DNA of 64,000 nucleotides from Slackia equolifaciens. Lineage in GTDB: Bacteria > Actinomycetota > Coriobacteriia > Coriobacteriales > Eggerthellaceae. Of this stretch, positions 35,454 to 45,708 are shown piece by piece (positions within the stretch are counted from its first letter, which is position 1; each line of letters starts with the position of its first letter). The notes under the pieces were generated by a model. It had not been told where the DNA came from. It made no database searches and saw nothing but the letters and a program-made list of their open reading frames with translations. A program made the position numbers and the translations under genes. Location: assembly GCF_003725995.1 (NCBI RefSeq), contig NZ_QIBX01000003.1, positions 1 to 64,000 of the forward strand, written 5' to 3'.

Positions 35454-36791
35454 GTGACCAATATCGATGTGACGGCCGCCCATTGCGAAGGCGCTGCGCC
35501 TTCGGTTTGCTTCGTAACGCTCGGATGCGCCAAGAACGAGGTGGATACCGCCGAGATGACCAAACGTGTCATCTCGGTTGGCATGCGCGTGGTGGATGAC
35601 CCTTCCGCTGCCGATGCGGTGGTGGTGAACACCTGCTCGTTCATCCAAGCGGCCACCGAGGAAAGCATCGAGTGCATTTTCGAAATCTGCGGGCTGGAAA
35701 ACTTCGAGAACGGGCGCTCGAAACTGGTCGTTGCAGGCTGCATGCCGGCGCGCTACGGATCTGATCTTGAAGGCGAGCTCGCTGAAGCGAGCGCCTTCGT
35801 GCCGTGCTCCAAAGAGGACGATATCGCGCGCGTCCTGTGCGAGGTGCTCGGGTTCGACGCCGCGCTCGAGGCTCAGAATTGCCCCTCTCCCTACGCAGCA
35901 AGCCCCGCTTCTTACGTCAAGATCAGCGATGGGTGCGACCGCTTCTGCTCGTTCTGCGCCATCCCCTACATTCGCGGTGCATATCACAGCTTCCCTTACG
36001 AAGCCGTGCGCGAAGCCGTGGCCGAGCGCGTTCGCGCGGGCGTGCGCGAGGTGACGCTTATCGCTCAGGACACGGGTCGATGGGGCGAAGATTTCGATGA
36101 GCCCGACACCACGGCTCATCTGCTCGATCGTCTGGCGGCCGAGTTCCCCGATACGTGGTTCAGGCTCATGTATATCGAGCCGCAGGGCGTGACCGATGAA
36201 CTGCTCGACGTGATTGCATCTCGTTCGAACGTGTGCTCGTACCTTGATGTGCCGCTGCAGCATGCCTCGCAAAAAATCTTGCGTTCCATGAACCGTCGAG
36301 GCAATTCGCAAAGGCATCTTGAGCTCGTGAAGCGCATGCGCGAGCGCGTTCCTGGCATCACGCTCCGTACTACGCTGATTGCCGGTTTTCCGGGCGAGAC
36401 CGACCAGGATTTCGAAGAGCTTATCGGGTTTCTGGAGGAAGCCGAGTTCGACTACGCAGGGGTGTTCCCGTATTCCGCCGAGGAGGGCACGCGCGCTGCC
36501 ACGCTTCCCGATCAGATTGACGAAGATGTGAAAATCGCCCGCGCGCAGGAGGTTCGCGATTTGTCCGACGCCATTGGCGAGGCTCATGTGTCGCAGCGTA
36601 TCGGGCATGAGATGGACGTGCTGGTGCTGGGCCGAGAGGAAGACGGCCAGCTGTACGGGCGCGCTATGTGCCAAGCTCCCGAGGTGGATGGCGTGGTTTA
36701 CCTGGAAGAGGGCGAGATTGGTGAGATTGTGCGGGTGAAGATTACCGACACGCTCGTCTACGAGATGGAAGGCGAGGTAATTCATGGCTGA
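35454..36791 (+). CDS. rimO: Ribosomal protein S12 methylthiotransferase
   Basis: GTG 35454 has AAGGTGAGG five bases upstream; an earlier GTG at 35415 has no such site. 445 residues: UPF0004 N-terminal domain with three cluster cysteines (TLGCAKNEVDTAEM, NTCSFI, AGCMPAR), radical-SAM core CDRFCSFC, and a C-terminal TRAM domain. It adds methylthio to Asp of S12. FVTLGCAKNEVD and the S12-specific length separate it from MiaB, also present. The last eight bases overlap the pgsA/cinA gene. Confidence 0.94.
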   Translation: MTNIDVTAAHCEGAAPSVCFVTLGCAKNEVDTAEMTKRVISVGMRVVDDPSAADAVVVNTCSFIQAATEESIECIFEICGLENFENGRSKLVVAGCMPARYGSDLEGELAEASAFVPCSKEDDIARVLCEVLGFDAALEAQNCPSPYAASPASYVKISDGCDRFCSFCAIPYIRGAYHSFPYEAVREAVAERVRAGVREVTLIAQDTGRWGEDFDEPDTTAHLLDRLAAEFPDTWFRLMYIEPQGVTDELLDVIASRSNVCSYLDVPLQHASQKILRSMNRRGNSQRHLELVKRMRERVPGITLRTTLIAGFPGETDQDFEELIGFLEEAEFDYAGVFPYSAEEGTRAATLPDQIDEDVKIARAQEVRDLSDAIGEAHVSQRIGHEMDVLVLGREEDGQLYGRAMCQAPEVDGVVYLEEGEIGEIVRVKITDTLVYEMEGEVIHG

Positions 36792-37932
36792 GGCTCAATC
36801 GAAGGGCTCAGACGCGATTCTCACCCCTGCGAACATCGTGACGCTCGTGCGCATCTGCCTTGTGCCGGTGTTCGTGGCGGCGCTCATCAGCCCCTGGCCC
36901 GAATGGATAGGTTACGACTGGCTCAACCAGTGGAAAAGCTGGATTGCGGCCGCCGTATTCGTGCTCATATCTTGCACCGACTGGCTCGATGGCTATCTTG
37001 CGCGCAGCCGCAACGAGGTGACGGATTTCGGTAAGTTCATGGACCCTCTCGCCGACAAGATCCTTGTGATCGCGGCGCTCTTAGTGCTCGTTGAGCTGCA
37101 GGCGCTCCCCAGCTGGGTCGTGCTGATCATCGTGGCGCGCGAATTCATCGTGTCGGGCGTGCGCATGGTGGCCGCCAATAAGGGCGAGGTTATCGCCGCT
37201 TCGTGGTACGGCAAGTTCAAGACCGTGTTCCAGATGATTGCAATCGTTTTGTTCGTGGTCAAAGAGAACCCCGTGATTCGCGAGTGGTCTGAGATGGCCT
37301 ACGGCGCACTCTATGGTCTGAGCTGGCTTGTCATGCTCATCGCGCTCGTGCTGACGATTGTCTCCATGCTGGACTACATCTCCAAGGCGCGGCACCTCAT
37401 CGGCTTCAAGCCGCGCAAGGGCTCTGCGGCCGAGGAGGCCATGGCCCAGGCCGATGAGCTGAGCATCGAAGAGCTTGTCATACGCGCCGCTTGCTCAAAG
37501 GGCCTCTGCTTAGGTACGGCGGAAAGCTGCACGGGCGGTCTCATCGCCGCCACGCTCACCAACGTGCCTGGAGCGTCTGGCGCCTTGTTCGGGGGCATTG
37601 TGAGCTATGCCAACGAGGTCAAGCGCAATCGCCTTGGCGTGGATGAGCGCGTGCTCGACGAGAAGGGCGCCGTGAGCGAGGAGGTCGCATGCCAGATGGC
37701 AGCGGGTGCCCGCCGAGAGCTCTCTGTTGATATTGCCGTTTCCGTTACAGGTATCGCCGGGCCTGGCGGCGCTGTTCCGGGAAAGCCGGTGGGAACGGTG
37801 TGGATCGGCGTTTCTTCGAAGTTCGCCACGCGCGCGTTCCTTCATCATTTTGATGGCGATCGCGATTCCGTACGCCGTCAGACCGTAAACGCCGCGCTCT
37901 CTTTGATGCTGCAGGAAATCGAGAAATTCTAG
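36784..37932 (+). CDS. Fusion of phosphatidylglycerophosphate synthase and CinA-type amidohydrolase
   Basis: 382 residues. Residues 10-205 are a CDP-alcohol phosphatidyltransferase with several helices and the complete motif D-G-x2-A-R-x8-G-x3-D-x3-D (from DGYLAR), i.e. PgsA. After a ~25-residue linker, residues ~225-382 are a CinA C-terminal domain (GTAESCTGGLIAATLTNVPG, GIVSYANEVK, VTGIAGPGG), which deamidates NMN. In many actinobacteria pgsA and cinA are adjacent separate genes before recA. No stop, start or frameshift is visible at the join, so I read it as a true fusion with the second domain facing the cytoplasm. Confidence 0.9.
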   Translation: MAEAQSKGSDAILTPANIVTLVRICLVPVFVAALISPWPEWIGYDWLNQWKSWIAAAVFVLISCTDWLDGYLARSRNEVTDFGKFMDPLADKILVIAALLVLVELQALPSWVVLIIVAREFIVSGVRMVAANKGEVIAASWYGKFKTVFQMIAIVLFVVKENPVIREWSEMAYGALYGLSWLVMLIALVLTIVSMLDYISKARHLIGFKPRKGSAAEEAMAQADELSIEELVIRAACSKGLCLGTAESCTGGLIAATLTNVPGASGALFGGIVSYANEVKRNRLGVDERVLDEKGAVSEEVACQMAAGARRELSVDIAVSVTGIAGPGGAVPGKPVGTVWIGVSSKFATRAFLHHFDGDRDSVRRQTVNAALSLMLQEIEKF

Positions 37933-37996
37933 CGAGCGTTCTATCTGGCTTCGAGCCGAAATCTGGCAAGGGTTTTCCGGCATCTGTGGGGAACAT

Positions 37997-38051
37997 CGGC
38001 AAGGTTTCGGCAAGATTCGGGCAAGGTTTCTGCAAGGGTTCGGCAAGGTTT
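37997..38051. repeat. 11-bp tandem array upstream of recA
   Basis: Five consecutive 11-bp units of consensus CGGCAAGGTTT; weaker in-phase units extend back to about 37964. The period is not a multiple of three and no gene crosses it. A related array in the opposite sense lies at 56307-56372. Confidence 0.85.
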
Positions 38052-38126
38052 CTATGCTTATATAGAACATGCGTCAGAGGAATGCGGGGTTCGTTTCGCC
38101 GGCAGAACGGATCTCGCAAGACCTTC

Positions 38127-38155
38127 TTGACATGAGAACATCCGTTCGTAATAAT
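38127..38155 (+). promoter_or_regulatory. recA promoter with LexA box in the spacer
   Basis: TTGACA (38127-38132), 17-bp spacer, AATAAT (38150-38155). The spacer contains GAACATCCGTTC (38136-38147), a perfect GAAC-N4-GTTC SOS box of the Gram-positive type. LexA bound here would block RNA polymerase. Confidence 0.85.
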
Positions 38156-38223
38156 GGAAACGCAAAAGTTTAGCGGCGTTCATCGTCGTTTGGCAATGCG
38201 TGTATCCGCTGCAAGGAGCATAT

Positions 38224-39249
38224 ATGAGTCAGGATAAAGATAGAGATAAGATGCTTGAGCTCACCACCGAGCAGATCGAGCGCAAGTTCGGCCAGGGTTC
38301 CATCATGAAGCTTGGCCAAGGCAACAATCTTGAGGTGGGTATCATTCCCACGGGTGCTCTGCCGCTGGATGCGGCGCTGGGCATCGGCGGAGTGCCGCGC
38401 GGTCGTATCGTTGAGATATACGGTCCCGAGTCAAGCGGCAAAACCACGCTTGCGCTTCAGATTATCGCCGAAGCGCAAGCGCTTGGCGGCATCGTCGCCT
38501 TCATAGACGCGGAGCACGCGCTTGACCCCACCTATGCCGCTCGTATTGGCGTCGATATCGACGAGGTGCTTATCTCCCAGCCCGATACGGGCGAGCAGGC
38601 GCTTGAAATCTGCGATATGCTCGTCCGCTCCAATGCGATTGACGCGATCGTTGTCGACTCGGTTGCCGCATTGGTCCCCAAGGCCGAGATCGAGGGAGAG
38701 ATTGGCGATAGCAGCGTCGGCCTGCAGGCGCGCTTGATGTCGCAGGCGCTGCGCAAGCTCGCAGGGTCGCTTTCCAAGTCCAACACCACCTGCATCTTCA
38801 TCAATCAGCTTCGCGAGAAGATCGGGGTGATGTTCGGCAGCCCCGAAACCACCACGGGTGGCCGCGCGCTCAAGTTCTTCTCCAGCGTTCGCATCGACAT
38901 TCGTCGTATTGAGACGCTCAAGAACAAGTCGGGCGATGCCGTAGGAAACCGCGTGCGTGCCAAGGTGGTCAAGAATAAGGTGGCGCCTCCTTTCCGCCAG
39001 GCGGAGTTCGACATCATGTACGGCACGGGCATCTCGCGCGAGGGCTGCATCGTAGATATGGGCGTCGAGGCGGGCGTGGTCAAGAAGAGCGGCGCTTGGT
39101 ACACCTACGGCGAGCAGCGCCTGGGCCAAGGTCGCGAGGCCGCTAAGGAGATGCTGCGTACCAACCCCGACGTACGCGATGAAATCGAGGGTAAGGTCCG
39201 CGAGCATTTCGATATTCCCGCGCCTACGCCTCACGGTTCGGAGGAGTAG
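38224..39249 (+). CDS. recA: Recombinase A
   Basis: ATG 38224 follows AAGGAG; 341 residues. All landmarks are present: Walker [10 protein letters not shown], the [11 protein letters not shown] block, [32 protein letters not shown] and a short C-terminal tail. RecA promotes strand exchange and triggers LexA self-cleavage. It is preceded by an SOS promoter and followed by recX after 264 bp in which I see no gene. Confidence 0.98.
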   Translation: MSQDKDRDKMLELTTEQIERKFGQGSIMKLGQGNNLEVGIIPTGALPLDAALGIGGVPRGRIVEIYGPESSGKTTLALQIIAEAQALGGIVAFIDAEHALDPTYAARIGVDIDEVLISQPDTGEQALEICDMLVRSNAIDAIVVDSVAALVPKAEIEGEIGDSSVGLQARLMSQALRKLAGSLSKSNTTCIFINQLREKIGVMFGSPETTTGGRALKFFSSVRIDIRRIETLKNKSGDAVGNRVRAKVVKNKVAPPFRQAEFDIMYGTGISREGCIVDMGVEAGVVKKSGAWYTYGEQRLGQGREAAKEMLRTNPDVRDEIEGKVREHFDIPAPTPHGSEE

Positions 39250-39513
39250 GGCTCGGCAATGCCATTATGCGCATGGTCTCGTTTTGGCTGTGCGCTGTGC
39301 GCCTCGCGATGCGGAATGCTGTTCTGGTCGCGGGGCGCCTCTGTTTGGCGCATGGAGCGCATGCGATGCTTTGCCTCGCGCTGCAAGCGAGCGCCGCGGC
39401 AACCGATCCGTGTTTAAGATGGCGGTGCCGGCCACGATGGAAGGGGCTCGTTTGCGCGCGATGCGCCCCTGGTCTCGACCGATGCTTTCGCCATGACGTT
39501 TTGAGGGGGCAGC

Positions 39514-40077
39514 ATGCCTGTTATAGATGAAGAGCTTCTTGCGAAACTGTCTGCCGTGCAGCTCGAGCCGGTAGTGCGCGAGGCATCGGAGGGCGAGGAG
39601 AAGGCCTTTGCCAAGATTCAGCGCCTCATCTCTGTGAGGGAGCGTTGCGAAAGCGAGTTGCGTGCGCGGCTTTTGCGCGACGGGTTCGCCTCGGAGGATG
39701 CCGAATCTGCCCTTCGGCGCGCTGTGTCATGCGGCCTTGTGGATGATCTGAGGTATGCTGGCGTGCTCATTCGTTCACGTATCGCGCAAGGAAGGGGAAG
39801 GTCGGGCATCGTGGCGGAGCTGGAGCGCGTCGGTATAGATGCTTCGCTCGTTCCCGGATGGCCCGATGAGTATTTCCCCGAGGACGCTCCTTCTGAATTC
39901 GAACGCGCTTTGGAGCTTTTGCGCCGCAAGCCGTCTCGCTCTAAAGATGTGCGCGGTGCGGCGTTTCGTAGGCTTATAGGAAAGGGCTACAGCCAGCAGG
40001 TTGCCTACGATGCCGCCCGTCGTTATGCAGAAGAGGTGTCCGGCTTCGGTTCAGCTCCCCGCTCTACGTATTTTTGA
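39514..40077 (+). CDS. recX: Regulatory protein RecX
   Basis: 187 residues beginning after GAGGGGGCAGC. Three-helix repeats typical of RecX are visible (ISVRERCESELRARLLRDGF, AVSCGLVDDLRYAGVLIRSR, FRRLIGKGYSQQVAYDAARRY). RecX caps or destabilises RecA filaments. The N-terminal ~40 residues are less conserved. The position behind recA confirms the identity. Confidence 0.9.
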   Translation: MPVIDEELLAKLSAVQLEPVVREASEGEEKAFAKIQRLISVRERCESELRARLLRDGFASEDAESALRRAVSCGLVDDLRYAGVLIRSRIAQGRGRSGIVAELERVGIDASLVPGWPDEYFPEDAPSEFERALELLRRKPSRSKDVRGAAFRRLIGKGYSQQVAYDAARRYAEEVSGFGSAPRSTYF

Positions 40078-40205
40078 CGAACGGCGCTCATAATCGCTTC
40101 AAGTCGGTGTATCATAGACAAGCTTGAGTGTATTCGCGCCGAATGTTTGCGGTGCTTTCGATAAACAATCGCATATCGCATGCTTATCTATCGTGCGCTT
40201 CGCTC

Positions 40206-40235
40206 ATGCCAGGTGTTCTATGCCCGGCATTTTTT
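40206..40235 (+). terminator. Terminator between recX and rny
   Basis: ATGCCAGG (40206-40213) pairs with CCCGGCAT (40223-40230) with one mismatch, and TTTTTT follows. Confidence 0.6.
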
Positions 40236-40286
40236 ATTTCCGGTACACCTAGACCGTTTGATTTAGATGAAAGAAAGGGGAGGCCG

Positions 40287-41831
40287 ATGCCAGATTCACT
40301 GTTGCCTGTCATCGTCGGCGTGATTTGCATCATCGTCGGCGTTGCCGTCGGTTTCGTCATAACCCGCTATCTCGCAAACTCGTCCACCAAGCGCGCTGCC
40401 GAGGAGGCGCGTCAGCTTGTGTCCGATGCCGAACGCCAGGCTGAAACAATGCGTCGTGAGGCCGTTGTTGAGGCAAAGGATGAGGTCTTCAAGATGAAGC
40501 AGGAGGCCCAGGCGGAGAACAAGGAGCGCATGCGCGAGGTGCGCGCCGCAGAGAATCGTCTCAATCAGCGCGAGGAATCGCTGGACCGCCGCGTGGAGAG
40601 CCTCGATGCGCGTGAGCATCAGTTGTCCTCCATGCAGGGTCAGGTGGAGCGTCGCGAGCGCGATCTGAAAGAGGCCATGCAGGAGGTGAGCGCCCGCCTT
40701 GAGCACGTCGCCGGCATGACCCCGGAGGAGGCCAAGCGTGAACTCCTTGACAGCCTGAAGGATGAGGTGACGCATGAGAGCGCGGCCATCATCCGCGAAG
40801 CCGAGCAGCGCACGCGTGCCGAGGCCGATAAGAAATCGCGTGAGATCTTGAGCCTTGCCATCCAGCGCGTTGCCGCCGATCACACTGCCGAGACTACGGT
40901 GAAGACCATCCATATCCCGTCCGACGATCTCAAGGGTCGCATCATTGGCCGCGAAGGCCGCAACATCCGCTCTTTCGAGCAGCTCACAGGCGTCAATCTG
41001 CTGATCGACGACACCCCCGAGTGCGTTACCATCTCCTGCTTTGACCCCGTGCGTCGCGAGATCGGTCGCGTCACGATGGAGAACCTTATCGCTGACGGTC
41101 GCATCCATCCCGCCCGTATCGAAGAGATGTACTCCAAGGCGGAGAAGCTCGTGAACCAGCAGGTCCAGGAGGCTGGCGAGCAGGCGACCTTCGACGTGGG
41201 CATCCACGACCTGCATCCTGAGCTCGTGCGCACTCTGGGTCGTCTGCGTTTCCGCACTTCCTTCGGTCAGAATGTGTTGAATCACTCGCTTGAGGTCGCA
41301 TACCTGTGCGGCGTTATGGCAGCTGAACTTGGCCTCGATCCCGTTCCTGCCAAGCGCGCCGGTCTTTTGCACGATCTTGGCAAGGCCGTCGACCACGAGG
41401 TCGAAGGTCCGCATGCCGTGATCGGTGCCGACCTTGCGCGTCGTTTTGGCGAGAAGCCCGAGATCGTGCATGCTATCGAGGCCCATCATGCCGATGTCGA
41501 GCCCAACAGCGTGCTCGATGTGTTGGTTCAAGCCGCCGATGCCGTTTCCGCCGCGCGTCCCGGCGCTCGCAAGGAAAGCCTCGAGAGCTACGTGAAGCGT
41601 CTTGAGAAGTTCGAAGAGATCGCAAACGCCCATAAGGGCGTCGAACGCACCTATGCCATGCAGGCCGGTCGCGAGGTTCGCGTCATGGTTGTTCCTGAGC
41701 TGGTGGACGAGGCTGCCGCTGTCGTGCTCGCGCATGATATCGCCAAGCAGATCGAGGACGAGATGCAGTATCCTGGCCAGGTCAAGGTCGTTGTCATCCG
41801 CGAAAGCCGTGCAGTGGATTACGCTAAGTAG
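40287..41831 (+). CDS. rny: Ribonuclease Y
   Basis: ATG 40287 follows AAAGGGGAGG; 514 residues. One N-terminal membrane helix (about 5-27), a coiled coil (30-200), a KH domain ([22 protein letters not shown]) and the HD domain with [10 protein letters not shown]. RNase Y is the membrane-bound endonuclease that starts mRNA decay in many Gram-positives. Having RNase J, RNase Y and PNPase in one window shows a Bacillus-like degradation set. Only five bases separate it from the next gene. Confidence 0.97.
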   Translation: MPDSLLPVIVGVICIIVGVAVGFVITRYLANSSTKRAAEEARQLVSDAERQAETMRREAVVEAKDEVFKMKQEAQAENKERMREVRAAENRLNQREESLDRRVESLDAREHQLSSMQGQVERRERDLKEAMQEVSARLEHVAGMTPEEAKRELLDSLKDEVTHESAAIIREAEQRTRAEADKKSREILSLAIQRVAADHTAETTVKTIHIPSDDLKGRIIGREGRNIRSFEQLTGVNLLIDDTPECVTISCFDPVRREIGRVTMENLIADGRIHPARIEEMYSKAEKLVNQQVQEAGEQATFDVGIHDLHPELVRTLGRLRFRTSFGQNVLNHSLEVAYLCGVMAAELGLDPVPAKRAGLLHDLGKAVDHEVEGPHAVIGADLARRFGEKPEIVHAIEAHHADVEPNSVLDVLVQAADAVSAARPGARKESLESYVKRLEKFEEIANAHKGVERTYAMQAGREVRVMVVPELVDEAAAVVLAHDIAKQIEDEMQYPGQVKVVVIRESRAVDYAK

Positions 41832-41836
41832 TCGCC

Positions 41837-42916
41837 ATGGCTGACGTTTCTGGCCTTTCTCAATTCATAGATCAGGCTACGCACGAGAGCCGTCTTCGGG
41901 TCGAGAGCGACCTCGGGGACGGCTTCGTTCGTTTGCGGGTTTCCGAGGCGGAGCGCCGCCAGGCGAAGCAGGATATCCGCTGCGTGGAAGATGCTGCCAT
42001 CGAGATGCTGCGCAATGCACGTGACGCGCATGCGCGCTCCATTTTCTTCGCCGCGTCTAAATCCGGATCCATACGTCGTTTCACGATGGTTGACGATGGC
42101 GATGGCGTACCCGAGCATCTCCATGAAACTGTGTTCGAGCCACGCGTTACATCAAAGCTCGACTCTCTGACCATGGATGATTGGGGTGTGCACGGCAGAG
42201 GCATGGCGCTGTACTCCATTAAGGCAAATGCCGAGGAGGCGTTTATTGCCTCTTCGGCGGCGGGGCAGGGTAGCTCTTTCGTTGTGACGTTCGATACGAC
42301 GAAAGTGACAGAGCGGCGCGACCAGAGTACGCTTCCCGATTTGGTGAAGGCGCTCGATGGCGTCTGGAGCGTCGGCTCAAGCCCTCACAACATTGCGCGT
42401 ACGGTTGCGGAATTCGCCTTGGCGAACAGAAAGAAATGCACGGTCTATTTCGGAAGCCCCGTCGAGATAGCTGCGACGTTGCTTGCATTCGGTCGCTCGT
42501 CTCATCAGAGTGCCGGAATGGTTTCTTTCGAGCAGGTTGCGCCTTCAAAACGTTTGGCCTGCGCTTCCGATTCGCAGCAGTTCGCTCAGATCGCCGCCGG
42601 CATAGGGCTTGAAATGTCTTCACGAAGCGCCCATCGTATACTGCAAGGTCAAATCAAGCCGCTTCCACCGTATCTCGAATCCCTGTCACGTAGGCGAGAG
42701 GGCGATACGGGAACGCGTTCTTCCAAGCGCGCAGTGGGGCGTGATTACAGAGGCCTTAAAGTTGCCCAGGAGGATGTGGATGATTTCTCGGCCGATCTCA
42801 AACGTGCATGGCGCGAGCTTGCCGACCGCTATTTCCTGGAAGGGGACGTCGAGCCGGCAATCCGCATTTCGCATGACAGCGTACACGTGACCTTTCCCGT
42901 GCGTAAGCAGCTGTAG
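41837..42916 (+). CDS. GHKL-type ATPase domain protein, uncharacterised
   Basis: 359 residues. The N-terminal third has the Bergerat ATP-binding fold: N-box EMLRNARDAH (56-65), G1 DDGDGVP (86-92) and G2 GVHGRGMALYSI (117-128). The layout is closer to MutL/Hsp90/topoisomerase-type ATPases than to sensor kinases: no phospho-accepting H-box, no membrane helix. The remaining ~220 residues match nothing I recognise. It sits between rny and spoVS-miaB, five bases after rny, so it is probably cotranscribed with RNase Y. Role unknown. Confidence 0.8.
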   Translation: MADVSGLSQFIDQATHESRLRVESDLGDGFVRLRVSEAERRQAKQDIRCVEDAAIEMLRNARDAHARSIFFAASKSGSIRRFTMVDDGDGVPEHLHETVFEPRVTSKLDSLTMDDWGVHGRGMALYSIKANAEEAFIASSAAGQGSSFVVTFDTTKVTERRDQSTLPDLVKALDGVWSVGSSPHNIARTVAEFALANRKKCTVYFGSPVEIAATLLAFGRSSHQSAGMVSFEQVAPSKRLACASDSQQFAQIAAGIGLEMSSRSAHRILQGQIKPLPPYLESLSRRREGDTGTRSSKRAVGRDYRGLKVAQEDVDDFSADLKRAWRELADRYFLEGDVEPAIRISHDSVHVTFPVRKQL

Positions 42917-43001
42917 TAAAATAACCCCTTGTGGCATGCTCGCAGCGTGTCGCAAGGGCAATACACCACCAAACGCAGTAGAAACACCGTAAAGGAACCT
43001 T

Positions 43002-43340
43002 ATGTCCAACGACGTCGAACGCAAGCCGCAGGTCGGCTGCCTCAAAGTCTCATCCAAGTCGTCTCCCGCTTCGGTGGCTGGCGCCATTGCCGGCATGATC
43101 AAAGACGGCTCGTGTGTCGAGATTCAGTCCGTAGGGGCGGGCGCTGTTAACCAGGCGGTCAAGGCGATTGCCATCTCTCGCGGCTTCTTGTCGCCGATTG
43201 GCATCGAAATCGTCTGCATTCCCTCTTTCGCTGACATCGTAATCGACGGGGAATATCGCACCGCCATAAGGTTCGATGTTGAACCCCGGCACGCACGCGC
43301 CGCTTCGACCCCCGATTCCTTCGAATCGCGCATCTCGTAG
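43002..43340 (+). CDS. spoVS: Stage V sporulation protein S homologue
   Basis: 112 residues after AAAGGAACC. The compact Alba-like SpoVS core is clear (LKVSSKSSPASVAGAIAGMI...VEIQSVGAGAVNQAVKAIAI...RGFLSPIGIEIVCIPSFADI with breaks) with an unusually long Arg/Ser C-terminal tail of ~25 residues. SpoVS is a nucleic-acid-binding fold protein affecting division and sporulation in Bacillus; it is also found in non-spore-formers near rny, as here. Confidence 0.93.
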   Translation: MSNDVERKPQVGCLKVSSKSSPASVAGAIAGMIKDGSCVEIQSVGAGAVNQAVKAIAISRGFLSPIGIEIVCIPSFADIVIDGEYRTAIRFDVEPRHARAASTPDSFESRIS

Positions 43341-43391
43341 CGATTCGTGCGGCGGCTGCAGTCCATATCCATCGCCTGAAAGCGAGGCCTC

Positions 43392-44739
<1,348 letters not shown>

Positions 44740-44747
<8 letters not shown>

Positions 44748-45696
44748 AGGCGAGTGCGACAGGCTTGAGCTTTCGCGTCCCGTGGTGTGCATCGTCGGAC
44801 CTACCGCCTCAGGAAAGACCGATGTGGGCCAGCTGGTCGCTTCGGCGCTTGATGGCGAGGTCGTTTCAGCCGATTCGATGCAGATTTATCGCGGAATGGA
44901 CATCGGCACGGGCAAGCTTCCCGTGCCTGAGCGCGTTGTGCCGCACTGGGGGTTTGATATCGTTGATCCTGGCGAGGCGTATTCTGCATCCTTGTTCCAA
45001 GAATACGCGCGTGAATGCTTCAGCGATATCGATGCTCGTGGAAAGAGGGCGGTTCTCGTGGGCGGCACGGGCTTCTATGTGCGCGCCGCCATTGATGACT
45101 ATCGATTCCCTCAGGGCGAACAGGTGGATAATCCTGTTCGCGATCGATGGAATTCGTTTCTTGAGGCCCACGGCTCCCAGGCTCTTTGGACAGAGCTCAA
45201 CACGCGCGACCCCGAGAGCGCGCAGCTCATTCATCCGAATAACGCAAAGCGCGTCCTGAGAGCTCTTGAGATGCTCGAGCTAGACGGTGTGAGCTACGCT
45301 CGCCAGCACGAAGGGCTTGCAACGATCGCCCAATATGTCCCCGCTGCATTCTTTGGCTTGGCCGTTGACCCTGAGATTCTCAAGCGGCGCATTGACCATC
45401 GCGTTGATATGATGGTTGAGAGCGGTCTGGTGGATGAGGTCAAGAGGCTTATCGATGCGGGGTTCGAGTCCGCCTGCACGGCCCGCGATGCGATAGGGTA
45501 TAAGGAAATCGTTGCAGCTCTACGCGGAGAGTGCTCTCTTGAGGATGCGATCGAGGCGATCAAGCTTGCAACGCGTCGGTATGCCAAGCGACAGCGTACG
45601 TGGTGGCGCGGCGATGCGCGCATCACCTGGATTAACGCCGATGATGGCGATGTTCGTCGCGTAGCCGATTCGATAGTGCAGATGATCAACGCATAA
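44740..45696 (+). CDS. miaA: tRNA dimethylallyltransferase
   Basis: Start GTG 44740 overlaps the miaB stop by eight bases and has GGGAG about ten bases upstream; longer frames would run deep into miaB. 318 residues with P-loop GPTASGKTDVGQL, DSMQIYRGMDIGTGK, GGTGFYVRA and RYAKRQRTWWR. It prenylates A37 of tRNAs reading UNN codons, the step before MiaB. Coupled translation of miaB-miaA is expected. Confidence 0.95.
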
Positions 45697-45708
45697 CCGG
45701 AGGCGTCT

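Noticed and set aside
39250-39513. Overlapping short frames between recA and recX
   Set aside because: No ribosome sites, no recognisable protein; base use does not favour one frame.
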